From JARFUG01 sp050485365 (lineage in GTDB: Bacteria; Desulfobacterota; Desulfuromonadia; Desulfuromonadales; JACZKF01): DNA of 64,000 nucleotides. The DNA is taken from assembly GCA_050485365.1 (NCBI GenBank), contig JBJHBH010000001.1, positions 1 through 64,000 on the forward strand, written 5' to 3'. A model generated the notes under the pieces. The model had not been told where the DNA came from. It did not search any database and was given only the letters and a program-made list of their open reading frames with translations. How positions within the stretch are numbered: position 1 is the first letter of the stretch; every line of letters starts with the position of its first letter. A program made the position numbers and the translations under genes. This document shows positions 17,408-26,455 of the stretch, piece by piece.

Positions 17408-18217
17408 CTAGGGGGCGAAGCTTCCGAAGAGGACGATGAGAAGGACGCCGAGTGCGACGCGGTAGACGACAAAGGGCTGCATCCCGATGCGTTTGATGAA
17501 GGCCAGAAAATAGTGGATGCACAAGAAGGCGCTGATGCCGGCGATGACGGCGCCGATGAACATCGCCGTCCAGTCGGTCCCCTCGGGGAGGCGCATCAGT
17601 TGATACGTCTGCAGGGCGCCGGCCAGGAAGATGACGGGGATGGAGAGCAAAAACGAGAAGCGCGACGCCCCTTCGCGCGAGAGCCCCAGCAGCAGAGCGG
17701 CGGTGATGGTGATCCCCGAGCGCGATGTGCCGGGAAAGAGTGCGAGGGCCTGGGCACAGCCGATGAAGAGGATCCCCGCCCAGGTAAGGCTGAACTCGTC
17801 GCGCTCGCCGCGCTTTCGCCAGTCGCTCCAGGCGAGCAAAAGCCCGAAGCCGATGAGTCCGACGCCGATGAGGACGGGGGAGCGCAGGTTCGTCTCGATG
17901 AACCCCTTGAACAAAAGCCCCGCCAGCCCCACGGGGACCGTCCCGATCAAAATCCCCCAGGCGAGGCGCGACGCGGGGGTTGCCTTGCGGGTGACGAGGG
18001 AGCGCCCCCACTCGGCCGACATCTGCGTCAGGTCGCGGCGGAAATAGGCGACGACGGCGACGAGGGTGCCGACGTGGATGGCGATGTCGAAGGCGAGCCC
18101 CTGATCTTCCCAACTGGTGAAGACCGGCACCAGAATCAAGTGCGCCGAGCTGGAGATGGGGAGAAATTCGGTGATCCCCTGGACGACGGCCAGGATGAAG
18201 ATCTGCAGAAAATCCAT
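17408..18217 (-). CDS. uppP: Undecaprenyl-diphosphatase UppP (BacA)
   Basis: 269 residues, about eight membrane helices. It removes a phosphate from undecaprenyl diphosphate to recycle the lipid carrier of cell-wall synthesis; overproduction gives bacitracin resistance. Active-site motifs are present: QGITEFLPISSSAHL (14-28, the (E/Q)xxxE-type motif) and PGTSRSGITI (about 163-172). SFLLSIPVI also matches. Start preceded by GAGGAAA. Its partners in this stretch (mltG, M23 peptidase) are other envelope genes but are not in one operon. Confidence 0.95.
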   Translation of the reverse strand: MDFLQIFILAVVQGITEFLPISSSAHLILVPVFTSWEDQGLAFDIAIHVGTLVAVVAYFRRDLTQMSAEWGRSLVTRKATPASRLAWGILIGTVPVGLAGLLFKGFIETNLRSPVLIGVGLIGFGLLLAWSDWRKRGERDEFSLTWAGILFIGCAQALALFPGTSRSGITITAALLLGLSREGASRFSFLLSIPVIFLAGALQTYQLMRLPEGTDWTAMFIGAVIAGISAFLCIHYFLAFIKRIGMQPFVVYRVALGVLLIVLFGSFAP

Positions 18218-18342
18218 CGATTTCCTCGTGTGATAGCCTCGGTATCAAATAGAGCAGAATACATGAGCGATCGCAGAATCGCAACCCGGAAGCGCCCCCG
18301 AAGAGAGCGAAATTCCTTGCCGGCGATTTTTCCTTTTCTCCC

Positions 18343-18370
18343 TTGACCGCCGCGGAAGTTTCGCTATTAT
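18343..18370 (+). promoter_or_regulatory. Promoter of the rubrerythrin gene
   Basis: TTGACC (18343-18348), 16-bp spacer, TATTAT (18365-18370). The leader is about 80 nt and ends in AAAGGAGG before the ATG. Confidence 0.65.
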
Positions 18371-18373
18371 CTC

Positions 18374-18384
18374 TTACTTAGTAA
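18374..18384 (+). promoter_or_regulatory. Possible operator at the rubrerythrin start site
   Basis: TTACTTAGTAA is a perfect odd-centre inverted repeat placed 4 bp after the -10 hexamer, where a repressor would block initiation. AT-rich sites like this fit a PerR/Fur-type peroxide or iron regulator, but the site is too short to name one. Confidence 0.35.
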
Positions 18385-18458
18385 TTATTCTGAACGGAAG
18401 GGGATACCGACAGGTTCCCTCCGCTCTCCAATCATCATCACCAAAGGAGGCAGGACAG

Positions 18459-18974
18459 ATGGAGAAAACGGCCGCAAACCAGACGGAAAAAGATCTCAAG
18501 GAAGCCTTTGCAGGCGAATCGCAGGCCAACCGCAGTTATCTCGCCTTTGCCGTCAAGGCCGAGCAGGAGGGGCAGCCGGGCATCGCCGCCCTCTTCCGGG
18601 CGGTGGCCGAGGCCGAGACGATCCACGCCCACGCGCATCTGCGGATTCTCGGCGGGGTAAAGACGACCGCCGACAACCTCCAGGAGGCGATCAACGGCGA
18701 GACGCACGAGTTCACCGACATGTACCCGGCGATGATCGAGAACGCCGTCAAATCGGGGAACGAGGGGGCGCGGCGTACCTTTCACTTCGCCAACGAGGTG
18801 GAGAAGGTTCACGCCAAGCTCTTCCAGGCGGCTCTCGAGAAGTTGAACAAGGGCGAGAGTCACAGCGCCGAATACTACGTCTGCAAGGTCTGCGGTCACA
18901 CCGTCGAAGGGGAGCCCGACGGCCCCTGTCCGACCTGCAACGCCAACAAGAGCGCCTTCTACAAGGTCGGCTGA
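18459..18974 (+). CDS. Rubrerythrin
   Basis: 171 residues. N-terminal ferritin-like four-helix domain (about 1-130) with the di-iron ligands in the E-x6-Y and ExxH patterns (GESQANRSYLAFAVKAEQEG, AEAETIHAHAH, NEVEKVHAKLF), followed by a rubredoxin-type Fe(SCys)4 domain (CKVCG...CPTCN, about 142-162). Rubrerythrin reduces hydrogen peroxide to water with electrons from rubredoxin or NADH and protects anaerobes from oxygen. AAAGGAGG precedes the start. Single-gene unit with its own promoter and a strong shared terminator at 19003-19036. Confidence 0.95.
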   Translation: MEKTAANQTEKDLKEAFAGESQANRSYLAFAVKAEQEGQPGIAALFRAVAEAETIHAHAHLRILGGVKTTADNLQEAINGETHEFTDMYPAMIENAVKSGNEGARRTFHFANEVEKVHAKLFQAALEKLNKGESHSAEYYVCKVCGHTVEGEPDGPCPTCNANKSAFYKVG

Positions 18975-19002
18975 GTCTTTTTCGGCACTGCGCGCTGCAA
19001 CC

Positions 19003-19036
19003 GAAGGCCCGCACGCCCGATGACGTGCGGGCCTTC
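19003..19036. terminator. Bidirectional terminator between rubrerythrin and the GGDEF gene
   Basis: GAAGGCCCGCACG (19003-19015) is perfectly complementary to CGTGCGGGCCTTC (19024-19036), an unusually stable 13-bp stem between two convergent genes. T tracts are poor on both sides. Confidence 0.75.
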
Positions 19037-19052
19037 GTGCGTCCGGGGCGCC

Positions 19053-20144
<1,092 letters not shown>

Positions 20145-20153
20145 GGGGGGCCT

Positions 20154-21275
20154 TCACTGCGGGTCGACGTCGAGCAGATGGGTCGCCCCGCCGTTCTCCA
20201 GGCGGTTGATGACCACCGGCTTGCGCGGATCGCCGACCTCGTCGAAGCGGATCGGCCCCGTGACCCCCGGAAAATCCCGGGTGGCCGCCAGGGCGGCGCG
20301 CACCTTTTCGGGATCGAAAGTGCCGGCCCGCCGCACCGCGTCCGCCCAGAGCATCAACGCATCGTAGCTCAAGGGGATGGTGTTCTGCCGAATGGTGCCG
20401 TGGCGCGCCTCGTAGCGCTCGACGAAGCGCCGCGACTCAGGGCGCGGGCTCTCCCGGTGCCAGTGGTTTGTGTAGTAGATCCCCTCGGCCAGATCGCCGA
20501 TGTAGTCGTAAAGACGGATCGAGAGTCCGTCTCCGCCCACGATCGTCGTTGCGATCCCCATGGCGCGCGCCTGGCTGATGAGGAAGGAGGAGTCGCGGTA
20601 GTCGCCGGGGATGAAGAGGATGTCGGGGGCGAGGCGCTTCGCCTGCGTGAGCAGCGCCTCGAAGTCCGAGGCGTCGAGGAGAAAATTGCCCTGCCAGACG
20701 ATCTCGCCCCCCTTCGCGACAAAGCTCTCGGCGAAAACCGAAGCGAGATCGGTGCTGTACTTGCGGCTGACGTTGACGAGCATCACGGCGGTGCGGGCGC
20801 CGAGAACGTCTCGGGCGTAGGCGGCCATCGCCGCACCCTGCGCCGGATCGGTGTAGCAGACCCGAAAGATGAAGTCGCCGACGCGGGTGACTTCCGGGTG
20901 GGTTGAGATCGGGGTGATCATCGGGATCTTCGCCGCCTGCAGCGGCGCAGCCATGGCGAGGGAGTGCTCGCTCCACGACGCGCCGATCACCGCCGCGACC
21001 TGCGCCTCGATCGCCCGAAGCGCCGCCTGATGCGAACCGATGGCCGTACTGCCGTTGTCGATCTCCAGCAGATCGATGCGCGACCCCAGCAATCCTCCGG
21101 CGGCGTTGATCTCCTCGGCGGCGAACCGCACGGCCTCGAACAGTACCCGGTTCGACGGGGCCGCATCGCCGCTTTGCGCGGCGACGACCGCCACCGTCAC
21201 CGTGCCGGTGAGCGCAGGGGAGGGCAGGAGCAGGGCTGAAACAAAGGCGATCGCCGCCAGCGAGATCCGATTCAT
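20154..21275 (-). CDS. Periplasmic ligand-binding protein, branched-chain amino-acid type (Peripla_BP_6)
   Basis: 373 residues from the ATG at 21275 (AGGAAAG ribosome site). Signal peptide to about LLPSPALTGT, then a type I periplasmic-binding fold with the family start VTVAVVAAQSGDAAPSN, RFAAEEINAAGGLLGSRI and the hinge GDYRDSSFLISQARAMG. Such proteins deliver amino acids or similar solutes to ABC importers, but no permease or ATPase gene is adjacent. Instead a membrane GGDEF protein follows in the same operon, so it more likely acts as the ligand sensor for c-di-GMP synthesis. The open frame upstream of the ATG is not used because the signal peptide would be internal. Confidence 0.87.
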   Translation of the reverse strand: MNRISLAAIAFVSALLLPSPALTGTVTVAVVAAQSGDAAPSNRVLFEAVRFAAEEINAAGGLLGSRIDLLEIDNGSTAIGSHQAALRAIEAQVAAVIGASWSEHSLAMAAPLQAAKIPMITPISTHPEVTRVGDFIFRVCYTDPAQGAAMAAYARDVLGARTAVMLVNVSRKYSTDLASVFAESFVAKGGEIVWQGNFLLDASDFEALLTQAKRLAPDILFIPGDYRDSSFLISQARAMGIATTIVGGDGLSIRLYDYIGDLAEGIYYTNHWHRESPRPESRRFVERYEARHGTIRQNTIPLSYDALMLWADAVRRAGTFDPEKVRAALAATRDFPGVTGPIRFDEVGDPRKPVVINRLENGGATHLLDVDPQ

Positions 21276-21384
21276 GACTTTCCTGACATCCAAAGTGAGA
21301 ACAAAGGTTGAGCGCGGTCTTTCATTGTAGCACTGAGACGTTCGATTCATCCCGCGCAGGCAGCGGGAGGTTTTCAGCAGATTG

Positions 21385-21393
21385 TGATAGAAT
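21385..21393 (+). promoter_or_regulatory. Extended -10 promoter of the first small CxxC gene
   Basis: TGATAGAAT (TG-n-TAGAAT) ends 33 bp before the start codon; no -35 is visible. The second paralogue has the same type of site. Confidence 0.4.
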
Positions 21394-21426
21394 TTGTCTC
21401 GAATGACAATGAAAAGGAGACAGATC

Positions 21427-21642
21427 ATGGCGGATCGGTTCTCGAAAGCCGTGCGAGAGTTGCACGAAAGATCACCCTTTGTCTGCGAAAGCTGCGGTCA
21501 CCACGACATCCCTCACACGCAGAAGGCGATGGCCGCCCTGGGCGGCGAAGGCCTCACCGACCGCTTCTCCGAGGCGGTCGAAGAGATGGCCGAAAAATCC
21601 GCCTTCTTCTGCGAAAGCTGCAGGTGCGCGACCCGTCACTGA
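21427..21642 (+). CDS. Small protein with two DRFS-CxxC repeats, copy 1
   Basis: 71 residues from an ATG with AAGGAG at 8 bp. It is two copies of a module of about 26 residues: DRFSKAVRELHERSPFVCESC and DRFSEAVEEMAEKSAFFCESC, the first followed by GHHDIPH. Each module ends in CxxC, so the protein could bind one metal or form a redox pair. No signal peptide or membrane segment. I do not recognise the family. A close paralogue lies 115 bp downstream, giving four modules in 530 bp. Confidence 0.75.
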   Translation: MADRFSKAVRELHERSPFVCESCGHHDIPHTQKAMAALGGEGLTDRFSEAVEEMAEKSAFFCESCRCATRH

Positions 21643-21706
21643 TGTGGTCGCGCACCAGGGTCCGGCGCGAAAAAATCCCCGATTCCGAAAAGATTTCGGG
21701 GGATTA

Positions 21707-21715
21707 TGGTAAAAT
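21707..21715 (+). promoter_or_regulatory. Extended -10 promoter of the second small CxxC gene
   Basis: TGGTAAAAT (TG-n-TAAAAT) lies 42 bp before the start codon, just after an imperfect hairpin (AATCCCC...GGGGGATT, 21674-21705). Confidence 0.4.
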
Positions 21716-21757
21716 GAGTGCAAGGACCATACTATGGAATAGAAAGGAGCAGGGGTC

Positions 21758-21958
21758 ATGACCGATCGATTCTCGAAAGCCGTTGAAGAACTGCAGGAAA
21801 AGTCGCCCTTCGTCTGCGTGAGTTGCGGCCACCACGAAATTCCGCAGGTCCACGAGGACGGCTCCACCCACGTCAAAGACCGTTTCAGCGACGCCGTCGA
21901 AGAGTCCGCCGAGAAATCCGCCTTCGTCTGCGAAAGCTGCAAGTCCAAGACCCGGTAG
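21758..21958 (+). CDS. Small protein with two DRFS-CxxC repeats, copy 2
   Basis: 66 residues, AAAGGAG ribosome site. Again two modules: DRFSKAVEELQEKSPFVCVSC followed by GHHEIPQVHED, and DRFSDAVEESAEKSAFVCESC. The first modules of both proteins keep GHH after CxxC, so a Cys2His2-like metal site is possible there; the second modules lack the histidines. Function unknown. It ends 48 bp before a terminator. Conservation between the paralogues in protein and ribosome site, with divergent spacers, argues these are real genes. Confidence 0.78.
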   Translation: MTDRFSKAVEELQEKSPFVCVSCGHHEIPQVHEDGSTHVKDRFSDAVEESAEKSAFVCESCKSKTR

Positions 21959-22005
21959 GCAAGACGGGGCCTGGACCCCGCGAACGTCTCGCCCGAAAAC
22001 AAACA

Positions 22006-22041
22006 CGCCTGCTCTCCTCATCGAGGGGACGCAGGCGTTTT
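22006..22041 (+). terminator. Terminator after the small CxxC genes
   Basis: CGCCTGC (22006-22012) pairs with GCAGGCG (22031-22037), followed by TTTTAT. On the other strand it is followed by GTGTTTGTTTT, so it can also end transcripts coming from the tRNA side. Confidence 0.75.
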
Positions 22042-22050
22042 ATCTTTGAA

Positions 22051-22100
22051 GGAAATGCTCGGGGCGAGAGGATTTGAACCTCCGGCCCCCTGCTCCCGAA
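22051..22100. repeat. 50-bp direct repeat, left copy (tRNA-Pro 3' part; attachment-site remnant)
   Basis: Identical to 23544-23593 except for one base (22058, which falls in the CCA end). It covers the anticodon loop to the 3' end of a tRNA-Pro gene, the usual crossover region for tyrosine recombinases. Confidence 0.85.
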
Positions 22101-22132
22101 GCAGGTACGCTACCAGGCTGCGCTATTGCGGG
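22059..22132 (-). tRNA. tRNA-Pro(CGG)-like gene with broken acceptor stem
   Basis: On the minus strand the D arm (GCGC...GCGT), the anticodon arm CCTGC-TTCGGGA-GCAGG (anticodon CGG) and the T arm GGAGG-TTCAAAT-CCTCT are intact. The 3' acceptor strand is CGCCCCG, which needs CGGGGCG at the 5' end, but the 5' strand reads CCCGCAA, so only two of seven pairs can form, and CCA is changed to GCA. The fic stop codon lies inside the D arm side (22123-22125). This is probably a tRNA remnant at an attachment site, not a working gene. Confidence 0.7.
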
Positions 22133-23277
22133 ACTGGGTTCAATTCCGTCCCTTCGCTCAGGATTCCGACATAAGCGTCATAAATAAACCGGCGATTTCG
22201 TCTGCCACTGCTGATCTGACGTAGAATGCCCAACTCTTCGTACACGGCTATCAGGGAATTTGCTTTGGTGTAGCTGACTCCGACGATGCGCACCACGTCA
22301 TTGGCCATAACGACGGGCTGGCGCATCAGACCCCGCAACAGGTGAAGGCCGTGTGAGCCTTCCCCGTGAGCCACCAGTCGATCTGAGTCCTCTCTTTCCA
22401 AGGCCTGTATCCTTTTTGTCGTCTGCAGCACCATTCGCGAAACTTCGCGGACTCCCTCCAGAAAGAAGCGCGTCCAGGCCTCGAAATTACCGTCGGTGCG
22501 CACCTGGGTGAGACGATCATAATATTCCTGCTGGTGCGCCTTGAGATAAGCGCTGAGGTAGAGCATCGGCTCATCGAGGATCCCCTTCCAAACAAGATAG
22601 AGCGTGATCAAAAGGCGCCCCACGCGGCCGTTTCCGTCATTGAAGGGGTGGATCGTTTCAAACTGATAGTGGAGCAGGCCGCAGCGGATGAGTGGAGGGG
22701 TCGCATCTTCCTCGTGCAGGTACCGTTCGAAAGCTTCCAATGCCTTCTGCATTTCCTCCGGAGGCGGAGGAACAAACCTGGCATTCGCGGGGCTTGTCCC
22801 CCCGATCCAGTTCTGCATTGTGCGAAATTCCCCGGGACTGAGATGGACGCCGCCTCCCCGCACCTGCTGCATCAGAATGCCATGGATTTCACGGATCAGC
22901 CTGAGAGACATCGGGAAGTCATCTTCCCTGAGCCTCTTCAGGCCATGACGCATCGCCTTGACGTAATTAATGACCTCTCCCACGTCCGCCGTCGGCAAGT
23001 GATCTTCATCGGCTCCCAGTACATCCGCAAGCGACGACTGGGTTCCCTCGATCTGTGAGCTGAGCAAGGCTTCCTTCTGGATGAACATTCCCACCAGCAG
23101 ATCCGGATTGGGCAGCACCGTAACAACGACGTTCAACGCGCCCAGCGCGCGGTCTGCCTCGGAAAGAAGCAAGGGAAGGTCGCCTTCCATGGCAATTTGT
23201 GGTTCCGGGGGGAGGTCGGCCGGGAAGAAAGCCGTGTAGCCCGTGGATGTCTTTTTGAAGCGTCCGCTTCGCGCCAT
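22123..23277 (-). CDS. Fic-domain AMPylase, class II (self-inhibited)
   Basis: 384 residues from an ATG with GGAAGG 4 bp upstream; earlier ATGs (23304, 23289) are possible. The inhibitory helix motif SSQIEGT is at about residue 71, the Fic motif HPFNDGNGRVGR at about 206-217, and a winged-helix C-terminal domain follows (about 300-375). Fic enzymes move AMP from ATP onto a hydroxyl of a target protein; the glutamate of SSQIEG blocks ATP until released. All catalytic residues are intact. The last residues run into the tRNA-Pro remnant, so the C-terminal NPVPQ is read from former tRNA flank. Flanked by the two tRNA repeats, the gene looks like cargo of a small integrated element. Confidence 0.92.
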   Translation of the reverse strand: MARSGRFKKTSTGYTAFFPADLPPEPQIAMEGDLPLLLSEADRALGALNVVVTVLPNPDLLVGMFIQKEALLSSQIEGTQSSLADVLGADEDHLPTADVGEVINYVKAMRHGLKRLREDDFPMSLRLIREIHGILMQQVRGGGVHLSPGEFRTMQNWIGGTSPANARFVPPPPEEMQKALEAFERYLHEEDATPPLIRCGLLHYQFETIHPFNDGNGRVGRLLITLYLVWKGILDEPMLYLSAYLKAHQQEYYDRLTQVRTDGNFEAWTRFFLEGVREVSRMVLQTTKRIQALEREDSDRLVAHGEGSHGLHLLRGLMRQPVVMANDVVRIVGVSYTKANSLIAVYEELGILRQISSGRRNRRFIYDAYVGILSEGTELNPVPQ

Positions 23278-23296
23278 AACGCCTTCCATATATTGC

Positions 23297-23306
23297 ACTT
23301 GCAAGT
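23297..23306 (-). promoter_or_regulatory. Palindrome upstream of fic
   Basis: ACTTGCAAGT is a perfect 10-bp palindrome 20-29 bp before the fic start. The winged-helix domain of the Fic protein may bind here for autoregulation; that link is inference. Confidence 0.35.
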
Positions 23307-23427
23307 TGTGTAATCCCTTTTGATGGGTTTATATCATTTTTTTAAAGATATGGAGAGAGGAAAGGGAGCCTTATCTCGCAATTTAGAGATATGGCTTGAG
23401 TGAAAGGGGTCATGTCTCGCGAGCGCA

Positions 23428-23468
23428 AATAAAACGCCCTGCGGATCTCAAAGAGCAGGCAGGCGTTT
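23428..23468 (-). terminator. Terminator after the second tRNA-Pro fragment
   Basis: On the minus strand AAACGCC (23468-23462) with CTGC pairs with GCAGGGCGTTT, followed by TATTTG. It resembles the terminator at 22006-22041, showing that the repeated block includes the region behind the tRNA. Confidence 0.65.
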
Positions 23469-23543
23469 CGGTCGACTCCCCAAATTGAAAAGCCCCACTC
23501 CCGGGCCAGGAAGAGGGGCAAATTCTTTGAAGTCTAAAGGAAA

Positions 23544-23593
23544 GGAAATGGTCGGGGCGAGAGGATTTGAACCTCCGGCCCCCTGCTCCCGAA
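23544..23593 (-). repeat. 50-bp direct repeat, right copy: 3' half of tRNA-Pro with intact CCA
   Basis: On the minus strand it reads from the anticodon loop TTCGGGA through the T arm to CGCCCCGACCA. Upstream of the anticodon loop the sequence (CATCGGG...) is not tRNA. It is therefore half a tRNA gene made by site-specific recombination, and the likely left end of the main island. The 150 bp to its right (23594-23743) hold nothing recognisable. Confidence 0.85.
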
Positions 23594-23743
23594 CCCGATG
23601 CACTACGGCGGGTGGTAGGGTTCGCGGCACATTGTTCCCTTAATTACCGCAATGTTTCTAGCATATCGCCCCGAAAATGGCAAGAATCTTCCCCGATGCT
23701 TGCCTTGCAAGAAGCCCGTTTCCAAGGACCATAAGGGAACTGA

Positions 23744-24145
23744 TCAGCGCCTGTTCATCCAAGATGAAACGAATCTTTCCAGGTTCTCCAAACAATCTGA
23801 AGAATAGGCCCTTTCGTCAAGACTAGCGTGAATTTCCATCTCCTTCAGCCGTAGCAGGCAGACTAGCCGGTCCAGCCGAAATGGACCGGAGGAGGACCGG
23901 AGCATCACGTTTGCCATTTCAGACCTCAGCTCAATTAGATGTGGTTGTCGGGAGTATCGGGGAGAATGCTCTGGTTTTGGCGGTTTTGGCGGAAACATCG
24001 GTGGCCGTATTCTGATGAATTCCATCCAGGGTTCCCCGAAAAAAACTAGTCCACATTTTTCATCAATCCACAGCAGTGTAATTTTTTCGATACCCACCCA
24101 CCAACTATCATGTTGCTTTTGAGTGTCTCCGATTGCAGGTTTCAT
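23744..24145 (-). CDS. Doubtful hypothetical protein
   Basis: An open frame of 133 codons with a proline-rich patch (MFPPKPPKPEHSP) and no recognised domain. There is no convincing ribosome site. It is listed because nothing else fills 23594-24399. Part of it (23973-23996) is one of four dispersed GGTTTYGRCGG-like repeats in the island, which may explain the Pro-Lys patch. It may be non-coding. Confidence 0.25.
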   Translation of the reverse strand: MKPAIGDTQKQHDSWWVGIEKITLLWIDEKCGLVFFGEPWMEFIRIRPPMFPPKPPKPEHSPRYSRQPHLIELRSEMANVMLRSSSGPFRLDRLVCLLRLKEMEIHASLDERAYSSDCLENLERFVSSWMNRR

Positions 24146-24399
24146 CGAAACTGTTGAAATTTTTCCCGCTCGGTACCGCCCAGAATCCAGGACGAGCTTT
24201 TTGGACAGGACACGGAATTGAGACTAAAGGATGGCGTAGGGATTAGCAGATGGTGGTCTCAAACCCAAGTCTTCTTGCAACAAGTACGTTGACAATCAAA
24301 ACCGTCACAGATTAAATGGAGTATCTTGAAATTCGTGAGGGCGGGCGTTTTTGGGGCAAGGTCGGCTCATTCTTTGGCTGCTGGTAAGGGAAATAGATC

Positions 24400-25449
24400 G
24401 TGAGTACATCTCGGCCTTCGCTGGAAGAGCGCTTTAAGGCCTTCCTTGGCCAATTAGAAGGCGCGGAGAGCATCGACGACACGCTGTCAGATCCAGAACT
24501 CGCCCACGGCAAGCGCGCGGACTTCCTCTTGGATGATCGCCGCATTGTTCTGGAGATGAAGTCCCTTGAGGCAGACCCTGAGTACAAGATTGAGGAACGA
24601 CTTGCGCCGCATCGTACCAGGCCGGAGTTTCCTGCTTTCTACTGGAAAGCGGACCTGAATGAGATATTACCATACCTGCCTGACGGCGAAGATGTTCGGC
24701 GAGAAATTTTTCATGCGGTTACTCGGTCCGTGCAAGGGGCACTTGAGAAGGCAGATGATCAAATTGAAGCGACAAAAAAAGCGTTAGGGCTAGTAAATTC
24801 ATGCGGCGTTGCCGCGATTCTGAATGAAAGGATCGGCATCCTGGCACCAGAACTGGTGACGGCAAAGGCCAGCCAGATTTTATTGAAAACTCGGGATGGC
24901 GGCGTTAGATACAAACACATTGCCTATGTATGGATCGTCTCGGAAAGCCACAGGATTGCCACCAAGGAGGGGCTCGAATATCTGCCGATGATTCTCATGG
25001 AGGGGCCGGCCGCGGATGATCATGCCGACGCCGGAGAGTACCTGGATGGCTTGCAGGCAAAATGGGCGAAATTCGAAAAAATGCCGTTTTTCTCCCTGGG
25101 GCACCGGAAGAATTTCGATGATCTGAACTTTGAGAACCGAACAGTGAAGCAGGCCGAGACCGAGAACCGTCCTCTAGTCCGTCACGAAGTATGGCGGCGG
25201 GACTACAGGACGTCCCCATACCTGAGGTCTCTCTCAGCGGAGGACTTCCTAGAACACGCGGTACGGATTCTCACAGCTATGACGCCGCATTTTCTTGTGG
25301 GCGGGAAAAAGTTGCCGGAGGCTACGGTGGCCGAGTTCATGGAAGGGTGGACGCATATATTGGAAGAGGCGGAACACCGCCGCCTTGACATGAAGAAGCT
25401 CCAGAGCCGACTGCCCGATCCGAATAAATTCCGTGATGGAAGCGGCTAA
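24400..25449 (+). CDS. PD-(D/E)XK-like nuclease-fold protein
   Basis: 349 residues from a GTG with AAGGG 9 bp upstream. Near the N-terminus GKRADFLLDDRRIVLEMKS gives the pattern D41-x10-E52-x-K54 typical of PD-(D/E)XK nucleases, with predicted beta strands on both sides. The remaining 290 residues, including KHIAYVWIVSESH (about 167) and the C-terminal helical part, match nothing I know. A nuclease role, perhaps in defence, is inferred from the motif and the island. The next gene starts 67 bp downstream but differs clearly in base composition. Confidence 0.6.
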   Translation: MSTSRPSLEERFKAFLGQLEGAESIDDTLSDPELAHGKRADFLLDDRRIVLEMKSLEADPEYKIEERLAPHRTRPEFPAFYWKADLNEILPYLPDGEDVRREIFHAVTRSVQGALEKADDQIEATKKALGLVNSCGVAAILNERIGILAPELVTAKASQILLKTRDGGVRYKHIAYVWIVSESHRIATKEGLEYLPMILMEGPAADDHADAGEYLDGLQAKWAKFEKMPFFSLGHRKNFDDLNFENRTVKQAETENRPLVRHEVWRRDYRTSPYLRSLSAEDFLEHAVRILTAMTPHFLVGGKKLPEATVAEFMEGWTHILEEAEHRRLDMKKLQSRLPDPNKFRDGSG

Positions 25450-25516
25450 GCACTGCCGTCAGCCGACATAGGGCGGACCCAGTCGGCTGGCGGGGGTATT
25501 GAGTTCGGTGATAAAA

Positions 25517-26188
25517 ATGAAACGTCTTCGTGACCATGCAAAGCTCGGCTCAGTTGCCGACGTAAAGGTCAATCTCAAAGATCTTGCGATGAGTCTTCAC
25601 TCTGCTGGAGTTGCTCTCTTGCCTCGCAATGATTTGGGTGTTGGATGCCGTGTTTATCCTGGCATTGCTCGATCCACTGCCGAGCAACTTCAGCTGCTAG
25701 CAAAGCACCTAGAAGAACCGATTGAAATCACAGCGAATATTTGTCGAACGGTCTTTGAGATAAACGTTGTCTTTCGTTATTGTCTCTCGTCAAATGATAA
25801 ACTTAATGAGTATGCCGATCAATCTGGCACTGACGAAATTTCAATCTACAAGAGCATTAAAGGCTTAGCGGATGAAAATACTGAGCCAAAAAATTTGGAA
25901 CTCCTTGAACAGCACATATGCCAAATTAGATCTGTTCTTGAAAAGCATGGAAGAAATCTCAAGCCGGAGCGACCATCCCTCTTCCAAATGGCAAAAGAAG
26001 TAGATTTAAAGGACGAATATCAATCGATGTATGGTATTTACTCAAAATATGTGCATGCTTCTGCTTGGTTCGTTTTAAGGAAGCGAGAACACATCGATTT
26101 ACCTATGTATAGAGTTCCGATGCAGCTTCATACACAATTATACGCGGCAGACACACTTTATAGATTACAAGAGCTAGGTAATAAATGA
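25517..26188 (+). CDS. DUF5677/HEPN-like helical protein
   Basis: 223 residues if the ATG at 25517 is used; GTG 25508 and TTG 25499 are alternatives. All-helical, AT-rich compared with its neighbours. RSTAEQLQLLAKH, CRTVFEINVVFRYCL and the late YSKYVHASAWFVL recall DUF5677, a group with HEPN-like arrangement often linked to defence or toxin function. An RNase-type Rx4-6H motif is not clear. Placed just after the PD-(D/E)XK-like gene, it may be its partner. Family assignment is tentative. Confidence 0.5.
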   Translation: MKRLRDHAKLGSVADVKVNLKDLAMSLHSAGVALLPRNDLGVGCRVYPGIARSTAEQLQLLAKHLEEPIEITANICRTVFEINVVFRYCLSSNDKLNEYADQSGTDEISIYKSIKGLADENTEPKNLELLEQHICQIRSVLEKHGRNLKPERPSLFQMAKEVDLKDEYQSMYGIYSKYVHASAWFVLRKREHIDLPMYRVPMQLHTQLYAADTLYRLQELGNK

Positions 26189-26455
26189 CACCGAACCACA
26201 GCCTCCACCGGCCAGGAAAGCAGCAGTGGATCTTGATGAATTTCTACCATATTCACGTTCACTGCGCTGCCGGTGATGCTGGCCGTTATTGCTGTTGAAA
26301 ATCCTCTGGTCTGTCTCATAAAAAACAGCACCACCTTTGCCCATCTCCGGCCTAGGCTCAACCCAATGTGGTCGTCACCGATGATAGGGCATTGTTTCGG
26401 GTTTCGACGGTTATGGCGGAAGGCTTCCGGGCCATTTCTTGGTATTTTCTTCCGG

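Noticed and set aside
23594..23675. Complete tRNA-Pro with inserted sequence
   Set aside because: A CGGGGCG heptamer (23666-23672, minus strand) matches the 5' acceptor strand, but it is some 73 nt from the anticodon loop and no D arm lies between; taken as chance.
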